Positions 51,220-59,539 of a DNA stretch of 64,000 nt are shown piece by piece (the first letter of the stretch is position 1; each line of letters opens with the position of its first letter). The position numbers and the translations under genes are program-made. The notes under the pieces are model-generated. The model ran no database searches, had not been told where the DNA came from, and worked only from the letters and a program-made list of their open reading frames with translations. The stretch comes from Providencia rettgeri (GTDB lineage: Bacteria > Pseudomonadota > Gammaproteobacteria > Enterobacterales > Enterobacteriaceae). The DNA lies in contig NZ_CP096258.1 of assembly GCF_023205015.1 (NCBI RefSeq), positions 1,674,001 to 1,738,000 of the forward strand. The letters run 5' to 3'.

Positions 51220-52269
51220 CTACTGACCTAGAGAGATTGTCCAGCGAGCATCTTCCCCGGCTAAGAAAGGAACTAACTTATCATTACAGCAGTCAATAGA
51301 TTCACAAATGATATTTTGTTCTTTAGTTAGCGTGATGGTGCCTTCATTCACAGGTAAATTATAGAATTTAGGACCATTTAATGAACAAAAAGCTTCGAAA
51401 TGGGCCAAAGCCCCAAGCTCTTCAAAAACACTTGCGTAAGCCGCTAATGCCGTGGGGGCGTTAAAGACCCCTGCACAACCGCAGGAGGACTCTTTACGTG
51501 ACTGTATGTGCGGTGCAGTATCGGTACCAAGAAAGAAACGGCCACACCCCGAAGCAACAGCTGTGCGTAGTGCTTCTTGGTGCACATTACGCTTCAAAAT
51601 AGGTAAACAAAATAAATGCGGTCTGATGCCACCAACTAACATGTGGTTACGATTAAACATTAAATGTTGAGGTGTTAAAGTTGCAGCTGTAAATTCATTG
51701 GCTTCTTGGACATATTGAGCCGCTTCTTTGGTTGTTATGTGTTCAAGAACAATTTTCAATTTTGGAAACTGTGCCCGTAGTGGCAACATAACTTGTTCAA
51801 TAAACAATGCTTCTCGGTCAAAGATATCGATATGGCTTGCAGTGATTTCACCATGAATAAGCAGTGGCATTCCTGCCTCTTCCATTGCCGCTAATACCGG
51901 GTAAATCTTTTTAATATCGGATACGCCATGGCTAGAATTAGTTGTTGCATTAGCCGGGTAGAGCTTACAGGCGGTAAACACGTCTTCGTTAAAGCCACGA
52001 ATGACTTCAGTAGGATTTGTGCTATCCGTAAGGTAGCAGGTCATTAAAGGGGTAAATTGGTGCCCCTTAGGAACCGCGTTTAGAATGCGCTCCCGGTATG
52101 CTTTTGCGGCTTCAATCGTTGTGATTGGCGGAACTAAATTCGGCATGACAATTGCACGGCCAAAAAATTCACTGGTATAGGGAACGACCGTTTTTAACAT
52201 ATCATCATCGCGAAAATGAACATGCCAATCATCAGGGCGGCGGATCGTTAGGGTAGTTACAGTTGTCAT
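51220..52269 (-). CDS. pyrC: Dihydroorotase PyrC
   Basis: The 349-residue protein has DDWHVHFRDDDML (metal-binding HxH), PNLVPPITT, KLYPANATTNSSHGV (carbamylated Lys), HGE, LEHITT and FLGTDTAPH, all type II dihydroorotase motifs. It makes dihydroorotate from carbamoyl aspartate in pyrimidine synthesis. Its leader forms an SD-blocking hairpin, annotated separately. Confidence 0.95.
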   Translation of the reverse strand: MTTVTTLTIRRPDDWHVHFRDDDMLKTVVPYTSEFFGRAIVMPNLVPPITTIEAAKAYRERILNAVPKGHQFTPLMTCYLTDSTNPTEVIRGFNEDVFTACKLYPANATTNSSHGVSDIKKIYPVLAAMEEAGMPLLIHGEITASHIDIFDREALFIEQVMLPLRAQFPKLKIVLEHITTKEAAQYVQEANEFTAATLTPQHLMFNRNHMLVGGIRPHLFCLPILKRNVHQEALRTAVASGCGRFFLGTDTAPHIQSRKESSCGCAGVFNAPTALAAYASVFEELGALAHFEAFCSLNGPKFYNLPVNEGTITLTKEQNIICESIDCCNDKLVPFLAGEDARWTISLGQ

Positions 52270-52273
52270 TAAA

Positions 52274-52320
52274 CCGGCTCCATAAGGGAAGAGTGAATGA
52301 TGAGCGAGTGCTCAAGCCGG
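52274..52320 (-). promoter_or_regulatory. pyrC leader hairpin that sequesters the ribosome binding site
   Basis: On the minus strand CCGGCT (52315-52320) can pair with AGCCGG (52274-52279), which overlaps the GGAG ribosome binding site just before the pyrC ATG. A TATCAT -10 lies six bases before CCGG, so transcripts would start in the C/G run. This matches the known enterobacterial pyrC control in which CTP level selects the start base and thereby hairpin formation. Confidence 0.65.
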
Positions 52321-52437
52321 AATAGAATGATAAAGGTAAAGTGAAAAAATAGCTATGAGAAATCGCGATTATAGCGTATTTCAGAGGCTGATCGCGCAAA
52401 TGGCGTAAATAAGTTATTTATTCAGGTCGTTAATAGC

Positions 52438-52470
52438 AAAAAACCTGCTCAAGTTTCCTTAAGCAGGTTT
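52438..52470 (-). terminator. Terminator of tRNA-Asn 1
   Basis: AAACCTGCT (52441-52449) pairs with AGCAGGTTT (52462-52470), with inner AAG/CTT. Six A at 52438-52443 give the T run on the minus strand, just beyond the tRNA 3' end. Confidence 0.85.
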
Positions 52471-52480
52471 CTCTAAATTT

Positions 52481-52556
52481 TGGCTCCTCCAGCTGGACTC
52501 GAACCAGCGACATACGGATTAACAGTCCGCCGTTCTACCGACTGAACTATGGAGGA
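52481..52556 (-). tRNA. tRNA-Asn (GTT)
   Basis: The 76-base gene on the minus strand has the anticodon GTT (52521-52523), an encoded CCA end (52481-52483), TCCTCC acceptor start, the D arm GTTCAGTCGGTAGAAC and T arm with GGTTCGAGTCC. It differs from the two copies near 57.2-57.6 kb at one T-loop base (C at 52499 instead of T). Confidence 0.95.
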
Positions 52557-52816
52557 ACTCCTTGGTACGCAGAGGATATTAGCTTTCTCTTATTGTATTG
52601 TCAAAGGAGAATAACGAAAAAAACGTTTGTTTGCCTGTTATCTGCACGAACTGTCGTAAGTTTGATCGAAAATAGGCTGGTGGTGATAAATCAAAGCGAT
52701 ATATTAACGAAAAGCGTGCCATAAATCTGTGTTGATGGGCTGTATATTATTGTGATTTTAGTGGCTAACCGCAGTTAACCACTGGGTAATAGCTGGATAT
52801 CATTTACCAGAAATAT

Positions 52817-53260
52817 CTACAGTGGAATGACGAGAACGGGTTGGGTGATATCGTCGAGTAAACTACGAGTCACCGAGGTATTAAGCCAGCGCCCAAGTGA
52901 AGAAATATGACGATGAGAAATAATTAATAACTCGCAATTATACTTTTCCATTTTTTTTGGGATGGTATTGATCGGTGTACCCGCCGCGAGTAGCCCTTCG
53001 GCTTTAAACCCCATGTTGTTTAAGGCGGCTGTGACTTCTTTTACCTGTTTTTCTGCCAAAGCTTCTTCTTTTTGCGCGGCAGGGTATTCATTCCACTCAT
53101 CACTCTCTTTAGTTAATCCAGTACGACTTAGTGCAAAGGAATTATCAATAACAGTTAATACAATCACATTGCTGACACAGCCAGCCATACGTTGCATAAA
53201 GCTAAGGGCATTACTGCTATTTTCAAAGCTGTCGACCGCTAACAATACATTATTAATCAT
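52817..53260 (-). CDS. Universal stress protein family
   Basis: The 147-residue protein has NVLLAVDSFENSSNALSFMQRMA, a typical Usp start, and LLIISHRHISSLGRWLNTSVTRSLLDDITQPVLVIPL at the end. The ATP-binding loop G-x2-G-x9-G-S is degenerate (HRHISSLGRWLNTS), so it may be a non-ATP-binding UspA-type protein. It starts after AGGAAATAATC. The function is unknown beyond the stress link of the family. Confidence 0.82.
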   Translation of the reverse strand: MINNVLLAVDSFENSSNALSFMQRMAGCVSNVIVLTVIDNSFALSRTGLTKESDEWNEYPAAQKEEALAEKQVKEVTAALNNMGFKAEGLLAAGTPINTIPKKMEKYNCELLIISHRHISSLGRWLNTSVTRSLLDDITQPVLVIPL

Positions 53261-53436
53261 GATTATTTCCTAATAAGCGACCTAAATAGCGCTCTTAAAG
53301 TTAGATTCCCCTTTCTTCCAATACCCTTTGGCAAACAGTGAGGTTTTGGGGATCATTCGTTCATTGATAAATTTAAAACAACCCACCATTCGGTGGGCAA
53401 AGTCGCTGAGTTTTGTGTGGAGCCCAGTTTTGTTCA

Positions 53437-54495
53437 TCAGTGGCTCCCATCCCGTGTATTAATGGTGACATCTGCGGACATGCCCACTCGCAGCGCATTC
53501 ATCATCGCAGCATGGTCGGTGTTGTTATCAAAAATAATCTTTACAGGTATGCGCTGTACAATTTTAGTAAAATTACCTGTCGCATTTTCCGGAGCAATGG
53601 GGGAGAAACTCACACCAGACGCCGGCGCAATACTATCGACATAACCTTTCAATATTTGCCCTGGGAAGGTATCGATACTGATATCAACGACTTGGCCGTG
53701 AGTAATATTTTCCAATTGAGTTTCTTGATAATTCGCGATGATGTAGAGCTTGTTTTGGGGAACAATGGCCATTAAAGCATCACCTGGCTTGACAAACTCA
53801 CCGACACGCAAACTTTTTTTACCAATGACACCACTAATAGGTGCAGTAATACGGGTATAGGAGAGGTTAAGCTCGGCCATCGCTTTTTTAGCTTGGGCCA
53901 ACGTCAACTCAGCATTGCTATCGGCCTGTTTTGCTTCTAAAATTTGTAACATATTTTGGGCGGCTTTTAATGATGCTTCGGCTTGTGCAACACTTGCCGT
54001 CATTGTTTGCACGCGTGTCGTTGCTTGTTGCGCAGCTTGTTGTGAACCAGCACCGGTATTGGCCATTTTGTGGTAGCGAATTTTTTCTTGGTGCGCAAAT
54101 TGCAGTTCAGCTTTAGCAGATTGTAGTTGGGCTTCTGCGGCAGCGATCAAGGCTTGCTGACGAGTTAAATTGGCTTTTGCGTCATCTTGACGTGCGCGAG
54201 CAGATTGCTCTTGTGCAGCGGCTTGAGAAAGTGCAACAGTGAATTCTCTAGGGTCAATGACGGCTAATAATTCACCTTCTTTGACCCATTGGTTATCTTG
54301 TACAAGGACTTCGGTCACTACGCCTGAAATTTGTGGTGAAATACGTGAGATATCTGCACGGATATAAGCATCATTGGTATTTTGAGCGTTTTTTTTAATC
54401 GCGAACTTATTAATTAATAACCCTCCCATCAAAACAGCAATAGCGGTGATAGCCAGAGCGACATTTTTATTAATTTTTAATTTGATCTTACTCAT
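53437..54495 (-). CDS. HlyD/EmrA-type membrane fusion protein
   Basis: The 352-residue protein has one N-terminal anchor (about 12-30), a biotinyl-lipoyl-like part (TNDAYIRADISRISPQISGVVTEVLVQDNQWVKEGELLAVIDPRE), a long coiled coil rich in Ala and Gln (about 85-215) and the matching half lipoyl (ITAPISGVIGKKSLRVGEFVKPG). It bridges the inner-membrane exporter to an outer-membrane channel. It is downstream of the EmrB-like gene on the same strand, so the two form a pump. No TolC-like gene is adjacent. Confidence 0.85.
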   Translation of the reverse strand: MSKIKLKINKNVALAITAIAVLMGGLLINKFAIKKNAQNTNDAYIRADISRISPQISGVVTEVLVQDNQWVKEGELLAVIDPREFTVALSQAAAQEQSARARQDDAKANLTRQQALIAAAEAQLQSAKAELQFAHQEKIRYHKMANTGAGSQQAAQQATTRVQTMTASVAQAEASLKAAQNMLQILEAKQADSNAELTLAQAKKAMAELNLSYTRITAPISGVIGKKSLRVGEFVKPGDALMAIVPQNKLYIIANYQETQLENITHGQVVDISIDTFPGQILKGYVDSIAPASGVSFSPIAPENATGNFTKIVQRIPVKIIFDNNTDHAAMMNALRVGMSADVTINTRDGSH

Positions 54496-54518
54496 TCTAA
54501 TTTCCTGATAATCAATAA

Positions 54519-56060
54519 CTAAACAGCGGCAACAGACCGCGGTGGGTAAATACGAGTTGGCATCACTAAAATCAGCCCGGTTAATAACAGTGCTAAACCA
54601 GAAACCAGCAAATACAGGTCAGAGCTAGCTAAAACATGTCCTTGGCTTGAGGCGAGTTTAGTGAGCTCGCCAATAGAGTTTGTAGCAGTATCGCGATAAG
54701 TACTGCCGTAGCTGTCAGCAATCACGCCCGAATGGAAATCGCCACGCTGGCGGCTAAACAGGGCGATTGCTCCCCCAGCAGCCGTTGCTGCAAACCCTTT
54801 AACGGCATTAAACCAAGCCGCAGCAAAGGGGCCATCAGTAGGTAATAATCCACCAGTTGCCATCATCAATAGCGGAATGACGGCCATGGGTTGGGCTACG
54901 GCTTGTAAGAGGGAAATCAATCTAAAATTATCGCCATTCCAATCAGGGGTTAGCTGCGATGCGAGAACACAAGCGGTCGCCATCAAAAGCAAACTCATGG
55001 CGAGCACCCAACGGCAATCAACTTTTGGGGTATTACAAATAATGGCAACGATAGGGAGCGTAATGAGCTGTGGGAGTGATACCCATAGCATCATGTCTGA
55101 GGTTTGTTCTAAGCGATACCCTTGAATAGCCGATAAATAGCCAGAGGTAATATTCACCAAAGAAACCATAATCAATAATACACCACCAAGGGTGATTAAT
55201 GAGAATGACAAGTTTCGTTTGCCAAGTAATTGTAAATTGAAAAAGGGTAATGGGTGATACCACTCGTTTATCAAAAACAGGGCTAATAGGCCAAGGCCAC
55301 CAATTAATAAAACATAAATTAATGATGAATTTAACCAATCAAGGCGCTCTCCTTGGGAAATCCCTACGGTGAGCATGGCAAGTGCACTTCCACCGAGAAG
55401 TAAACCTCGCCAGTTAAACTGTTTGAGTCGTTCTAAACGTAAAGGGTCTTGTGGCAAACCAAAGCCAATACAGATGGTGGCTATCGCCATGAGTGGTAAA
55501 TTCCAATAAAAATATCCACTCCACCCCCAGTGAAAGGCAAAAGCGGCTGCAGTGACACCAAAAGTCGCACTCCACGCAGAAACCCAACCATAAGCCCCTA
55601 AACCTAAAACTTTAATAAGTGGAGGCATAAAACGCAGCACTACCGTCATTAACATCGGGGGGAGAGCACCGCCAGCAAAGCCCTGTAAACTACGTATTGT
55701 CAATAGAAGGGCATAATGGTTTCCAAGCCATGGTGTAATTAACCCACCAATCAGATAAATAGAACACATAACAAGTGCGACACGACGTAGTGAGAACGTC
55801 GGCCAAAAGCAAGGTGTAAATCCCGAGCCAATTACAAAACCGGTTACATAACAAGTGATTAGCCAACTTCCAGTATCGATATTTAATGCCATTGCGCCCT
55901 GAATATCGCCTAGAGCGAATTTACTGGCGTTTTCTCCCACGCCACTCGCCATTACCGCTAAAAAAACACCAAATAGCCCCATCCATGTGCGACCACTGAT
56001 CTCGTTCGCGCTGGCTATCCATTTGTTTTTTTTGGGTTGTGTGATAGACGCATCAACCAT
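54519..56060 (-). CDS. DHA2 family MFS exporter (EmrB-like)
   Basis: The 513-residue protein has about 14 helices and the MFS features WLITCYVTGFVIGSGFTPCFWPTFSLRRV and LTIRSLQGFAGGALPPMLMTVVLRFMPP (motif C-like). It is likely a proton-driven exporter, working with the EmrA-like protein just downstream. The substrate is unknown. A divergent LysR gene probably controls it. Confidence 0.83.
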   Translation of the reverse strand: MVDASITQPKKNKWIASANEISGRTWMGLFGVFLAVMASGVGENASKFALGDIQGAMALNIDTGSWLITCYVTGFVIGSGFTPCFWPTFSLRRVALVMCSIYLIGGLITPWLGNHYALLLTIRSLQGFAGGALPPMLMTVVLRFMPPLIKVLGLGAYGWVSAWSATFGVTAAAFAFHWGWSGYFYWNLPLMAIATICIGFGLPQDPLRLERLKQFNWRGLLLGGSALAMLTVGISQGERLDWLNSSLIYVLLIGGLGLLALFLINEWYHPLPFFNLQLLGKRNLSFSLITLGGVLLIMVSLVNITSGYLSAIQGYRLEQTSDMMLWVSLPQLITLPIVAIICNTPKVDCRWVLAMSLLLMATACVLASQLTPDWNGDNFRLISLLQAVAQPMAVIPLLMMATGGLLPTDGPFAAAWFNAVKGFAATAAGGAIALFSRQRGDFHSGVIADSYGSTYRDTATNSIGELTKLASSQGHVLASSDLYLLVSGLALLLTGLILVMPTRIYPPRSVAAV

Positions 56061-56157
56061 TTCAAACTCCTGCTATTTAAAAATTTGTTCTGTCATTTTT
56101 CAGCAGTAGTATCTAAACTTTATTTAATTGTTTAAAATGAAATGATGTAATTAAACT

Positions 56158-56174
56158 ATTGCATAAAACGCAAT
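56158..56174. promoter_or_regulatory. LysR-type T-N11-A box between the efflux operon and its regulator
   Basis: ATTGC-N7-GCAAT, a perfect inverted repeat, contains the TGC-N7-GCA (T-N11-A) LysR box. It lies 40 bases upstream of the lysR start and about 98 from the EmrB-like start, a good place for divergent control. Confidence 0.5.
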
Positions 56175-56213
56175 CCACTAATAAGGAGGACTGCTAAGGG
56201 GCGAGGAGGGTAA

Positions 56214-57116
56214 ATGCCACAAAAAATTGATTTCAATTTGATTTATGCGTTGAATTTATTGTTGGAAGAGGGAAGTGTAGGAGGAGCAGCCGAAAAAATG
56301 AACCTGAGCGCTCCTGCCATGAGCCGAATTTTAGGGAGAATTCGTGAGCAATTTAATGACCCGATCCTAGTCAGGGCGGGGCGTAAATTAGTACCCACGC
56401 CGAGAGCATTAGAACTAAAAGAACAACTTAGCCATATTATTGCTCAAGCGGAAGCGCTAATAGATCCTGACGAGTTATTCAATCCAAAAACATTAGAAAG
56501 AACATTTGTTATTCGTGCGAATGATATTTTCATTGGTGCTTTAGGTGGCGGGTTATTAGAAAAACTGAGGGAGCTGGCACCACAAAGCCGTTTAGTTTTT
56601 ATTGCAGAAAGTGATACAGAAGATGATTCTTTGCGTAGTGGTAAGGTAGACTTGGTTATCGGTTCTTCTCGAGATTGGCACCCTGAAATTAAAGCTCAGA
56701 GCTTATTTACCAGCACTTTTCAGGCGTTAGTTCGCCCTGAGCATCCGATTATCGGGCAGGTGACGCCTGAAAGTTTAACCCATTACCCGCATATTAGCGT
56801 ATCACGGAGAGGGCGAACGTTAGGGCCAATTGATGACGCATTACGGGATCTTCAATTACAGCGTAATGTTGTATTAACCTTACCTAGCTTTCATTCAGCC
56901 ATGATGCTAACAATGAATTCTGATTATATTTTGCCGCTTCCTCGTCATGTGCTACAAGGGGTCAAGAGTGTGAATTTGCCATTAGTTGAAATTGAACTTC
57001 CTTTAGAGTTGGAATCGATATTTATTGTGCAGGCATGGCATCCAAGATTGGATAGGGACCCTGCGCATCAATGGTTACGCCAGACGATCAAACAGTTTTT
57101 TTTAGAGAAAGAATAG
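56214..57116 (+). CDS. LysR-type regulator of the divergent efflux operon
   Basis: The 300-residue protein has an N-terminal winged HTH (NLIYALNLLLEEGSVGGAAEKMNLSAPAMSRILGRIREQFNDPILVR) and a substrate-binding LysR domain. It starts after AGGAGGGTAA. It lies divergent from the EmrB/EmrA-like pair with one LysR box between them, so it is probably their regulator. The inducer is unknown. Confidence 0.85.
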   Translation: MPQKIDFNLIYALNLLLEEGSVGGAAEKMNLSAPAMSRILGRIREQFNDPILVRAGRKLVPTPRALELKEQLSHIIAQAEALIDPDELFNPKTLERTFVIRANDIFIGALGGGLLEKLRELAPQSRLVFIAESDTEDDSLRSGKVDLVIGSSRDWHPEIKAQSLFTSTFQALVRPEHPIIGQVTPESLTHYPHISVSRRGRTLGPIDDALRDLQLQRNVVLTLPSFHSAMMLTMNSDYILPLPRHVLQGVKSVNLPLVEIELPLELESIFIVQAWHPRLDRDPAHQWLRQTIKQFFLEKE

Positions 57117-57196
57117 GCATTTATTTTATGGTGGGAACACTTGTATTTGCCGTAAATAAAGTAATGCTAAGAAGAGTAACTTTCAGCTAGAGAGCA

Positions 57197-57221
57197 AAAA
57201 GCCCGCATTAAGCGGGCTTTT
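57197..57221 (-). terminator. Terminator of tRNA-Asn 2
   Basis: AAAAGCCCGC pairs with GCGGGCTTTT around ATTAA (57197-57206 with 57212-57221), just beyond the tRNA 3' end on the minus strand. Confidence 0.9.
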
Positions 57222-57227
57222 AAAATT

Positions 57228-57303
57228 TGGCTCCTCCAGCTGGACTTGAACCAGCGACATACGGATTAACAGTCCGCCGTTCTACCGACTGAACTATGGA
57301 GGA
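57228..57303 (-). tRNA. tRNA-Asn (GTT)
   Basis: The 76-base gene on the minus strand has anticodon GTT (57268-57270), encoded CCA (57228-57230) and the T arm GGTTCAAGTCC. It is identical to the copy at 57540-57615 and differs from the one at 52481 by one base. Confidence 0.95.
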
Positions 57304-57508
57304 ATTGCTTTGTTCCTGAGAACGAGGCGCATATTACCCATCCTGTTCACTGTTGTAAAGTATAAAAATGAAAAAAATAGCCAAGTGAGTGTTAAGTAAT
57401 CGATTTGGTGATTATCTATCCTAATGCATGACATATGGATTAGGGAGGGGGATTATTCACAGTAGAGATGAATGATACATTAGTGAGAGATATATCAAGC
57501 AGATAGCA

Positions 57509-57533
57509 AAAAGCCCGCATTAAGCGGGCTTTT
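57509..57533 (-). terminator. Terminator of tRNA-Asn 3
   Basis: Same stem-loop as at 57197-57221 (GCCCGC/GCGGGC around ATTAA with flanking A and T runs), as part of the direct repeat. Confidence 0.9.
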
Positions 57534-57539
57534 AAAATT

Positions 57540-57615
57540 TGGCTCCTCCAGCTGGACTTGAACCAGCGACATACGGATTAACAGTCCGCCGTTCTACCGA
57601 CTGAACTATGGAGGA
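57540..57615 (-). tRNA. tRNA-Asn (GTT)
   Basis: The 76-base gene on the minus strand has anticodon GTT (57580-57582) and an encoded CCA (57540-57542). It is identical to the copy at 57228-57303, each with its own terminator. Confidence 0.95.
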
Positions 57616-57750
57616 ATTACTTGTTCCTGAGAACGAGGCGAATATTAACGATATCATCTCAGGCTGTCAATCATAAAAACAGAAAAAACATCTAACTGCT
57701 CATTCACTGCACATTATGATGAAGTTTTGCTCTAGTTAATTGATATTGAA

Positions 57751-58254
57751 TTAATTTTGAGCCGCAAGTGCGCCTGGTAATTGCGTAGAAACTTCAGGAT
57801 AAGCGACGTGATAGATGTCATAAAATGAAATCATCCCCTTTAAAGCAATTAAACGCGATATTTCTTGTTTGATAGCTGGGCTTACATCTTGTGAATCAAT
57901 AATTTTGCTTATTGCGTTATCAGAAACGGGCTCAGTGACAAACCATTCTCCGTTATAACAGACACGTAAATCTAAGACGCCAATATCTTCAAAGTGATAA
58001 ACAGGTTTGATGTCAAAAAGTAGTACACTTGCTAATACAATAAAAAGAATGGTGATACCTAGAGCCCAATAAGGGCCAAAATAAGGGGCATACCAAAGAA
58101 TTATGGCCAGGGGGACATAAGCCGCAACCATGCCAATACATAAATAAGGGTGGTTGGCGAGAAATTGGCTATTAAAATAAGGTTTCCCATCACGGTTTTC
58201 GCGTTTATTGATGGTAGCCAAATCTTCGACGAGTATTTGTTTGATAATATCCAT
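57751..58254 (-). CDS. ylaC: Inner-membrane protein YlaC family
   Basis: The 167-residue protein matches E. coli YlaC: LATINKRENRDGKPYFNSQFLANHPYLCIGMVAAY, two membrane helices (about 37-58 and 62-82), then VYHFEDIGVLDLRVCYNGEW and the C-terminal LKGMISFYDIYHVA. The function is unknown. In Salmonella the homologue (SrcA-related name) is linked to virulence only weakly, so I make no claim. It is monocistronic here. Confidence 0.85.
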   Translation of the reverse strand: MDIIKQILVEDLATINKRENRDGKPYFNSQFLANHPYLCIGMVAAYVPLAIILWYAPYFGPYWALGITILFIVLASVLLFDIKPVYHFEDIGVLDLRVCYNGEWFVTEPVSDNAISKIIDSQDVSPAIKQEISRLIALKGMISFYDIYHVAYPEVSTQLPGALAAQN

Positions 58255-58732
58255 GTGTATAACTCTCTGTCAGATATCTATACTAGGAGGGTATCACGAG
58301 CAATTAAGATTGTTATATATCAGTTAAAAAAAATATTTACACAGATTGTCATTGTATCAGATAGTTCTCACTGACATTTGGTGGCGGCTGCTTTTTTAGA
58401 TTAAAGTTTTCTTTAAACTATCAACTAAATGCAACGATTTTGTTAACGTTATAGTCGATAAAAGTGATGTAATCGAAAAAACGGCATATTTTTCAGGTTT
58501 GCTCGTATAAAATAGTTGCTATTATCTTTAAGTCATGAGTTAATGAGTGTCGGCCTGTTTAGCAGTCCTATTTGATGTATGATTACTGAGTTAGTGTGTT
58601 CTAAAGAAGAAAGTTATCACAGATAGCCTTTGACCGTGACGCTGCATCTTGGTGTTTCCCTGATTAAATAGTTGACTCTGGCCCGTATATGCCAAAAGGC
58701 AAGTTTTTTTGATGTTATATAGGAAAAGTCAA
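58255..58732 (+). promoter_or_regulatory. Long leader of the cold-shock gene with a terminator-like hairpin
   Basis: This 478-base gap holds no gene. The right part is likely the 5' UTR of the cold-shock gene. A hairpin TGCC-AAAA-GGCA at 58690-58701, followed by a run of seven T (58704-58710), lies 22 bases before the ATG, right next to AGGAAAAG. Long leaders with RNA switches are known for cspA. A transcription attenuator here could respond to Csp protein. Confidence 0.5.
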
Positions 58733-58945
58733 ATGTCCGACAAAATGAAAGGTCAAGTTAAGTGGTTCAACGAGTCTAAAGGCTTCGGTTTCATCACTCC
58801 AGCTGATGGTAGCAAAGACGTTTTCGTCCACTTCTCTGCCATTCAGGGCAATGGTTTCAAAACTCTGGCTGAAGGTCAGCAAGTTGAATTCACCATTGAA
58901 AACGGTGCAAAAGGCCCAGCAGCTGCTAACGTAACTGCTATCTAA
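58733..58945 (+). CDS. CspA-family cold-shock protein (CspC/CspE type)
   Basis: The 70-residue protein has GQVKWFNESKGFGFITP (RNP1) and DVFVHFSAI (RNP2) and reads like E. coli CspC/CspE through FKTLAEGQQVEFTI and KGPAAANVTAI. It binds single-stranded RNA/DNA and melts hairpins, acting as RNA chaperone and antiterminator. The ATG at 58733 follows AGGAAAAG; the frame is open eight codons upstream. I cannot tell cspC from cspE by eye. Confidence 0.92.
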   Translation: MSDKMKGQVKWFNESKGFGFITPADGSKDVFVHFSAIQGNGFKTLAEGQQVEFTIENGAKGPAAANVTAI

Positions 58946-58968
58946 GCTAATTGCTTAACTGATTTTCT

Positions 58969-58999
58969 AAAGCCCGTCATTTTTAATGACGGGCTTTTT
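58969..58999 (+). terminator. Terminator of the csp gene
   Basis: AGCCCGTCATT (58971-58981) pairs with AATGACGGGCT (58985-58995), followed by T, 23 bases after the stop. Confidence 0.9.
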
Positions 59000-59047
59000 C
59001 GTATGCGTTACATTTATGGTTAATATATTTTGTTGGAAAAGAATGTT

Positions 59048-59239
59048 ATGAATATTAATGACCGTGTTTATGTAAAAACAGACGGAGAAGAGCGTCGAGA
59101 AGGAACTATTTTACTTATTGAACCCTTCAATGAAGGGGTAATGTATTTAATTGCATTACCTGATTACCCTGAAGGTATTTGGTTCTTTAATGAAAAAGAA
59201 GGCGATGAAGGGATTTTTGTTACGCCAATTGAAAGATAA
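59048..59239 (+). CDS. dsrB: DsrB family protein
   Basis: The 63-residue protein matches E. coli DsrB by eye: INDRVYVKTDGEERREGTILLIEPFNEGVMYLIALPDYPEGIWFFNE...GIFV. In E. coli it lies beside the DsrA sRNA gene; its function is unknown. I chose the ATG at 59048, where the match starts, rather than the in-frame TTG at 59030. I see no dsrA-like gene beside it. Confidence 0.85.
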   Translation: MNINDRVYVKTDGEERREGTILLIEPFNEGVMYLIALPDYPEGIWFFNEKEGDEGIFVTPIER

Positions 59240-59418
59240 GTTCAATTTAATGGGCACTTTGTCCTTTACTTAATAATTTTCCCCACTTATACTCCTTCCA
59301 TCTTTTATTTAGGAGATTATTACTTGGACAGTCAGAGTTGGAATAAAAACTTAATTTAATGGCAAGCCAGTAATCGTCTTTTCTTTTCACTGCTTGCCAC
59401 AACGGCGGGCGGTGTCTG

Positions 59419-59448
59419 ATGTTTCCTCATCATACTACTCCCTTATAA
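59419..59448 (+). CDS. Candidate mgtC leader peptide 1
   Basis: A nine-codon frame MFPHHTTPL with two separate proline codons, in the mgtC leader. No strong ribosome binding site is visible, so it is doubtful. It would be the first of two short frames. Confidence 0.25.
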   Translation: MFPHHTTPL

Positions 59449-59494
59449 TTGTATTTCACTAGATAGCGTATTATAGCTGTATTGAGTGTGTATT

Positions 59495-59539
59495 ATGTTG
59501 GTCTATATTTATTCTCTATTTCCTCCTGGCAATAGCTAA
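59495..59539 (+). CDS. Candidate mgtC leader peptide 2 (proline pair)
   Basis: A 14-codon frame MLVYIYSLFPPGNS ends five bases before the 59544 hairpin. A Pro-Pro pair near the end followed by a stem is the build of a ribosome-stalling leader. Salmonella MgtP also uses Pro codons to sense slow decoding. The upstream binding site is weak (GAGTG). Confidence 0.45.
   Translation: MLVYIYSLFPPGNS

Larger units (their letters stand above)
57193..57306. repeat. 114-bp direct repeat, copy 1 (terminator plus tRNA-Asn)
   Basis: This block is identical to 57505-57618, offset 312 bases. It covers the terminator and the whole tRNA-Asn gene; the next 28 bases are also nearly the same. It marks a recent tandem duplication or gene conversion. 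Confidence 0.9.
57505..57618. repeat. 114-bp direct repeat, copy 2 (terminator plus tRNA-Asn)
   Basis: Second copy of the block at 57193-57306, perfect over 114 bases. The spacers between copies differ, so the copies keep their own upstream sequence. Confidence 0.9.

Noticed and set aside
57191..57625. CRISPR-like repeats
   Set aside because: Only two long copies, each containing a full tRNA gene and terminator; a tRNA duplication explains them.
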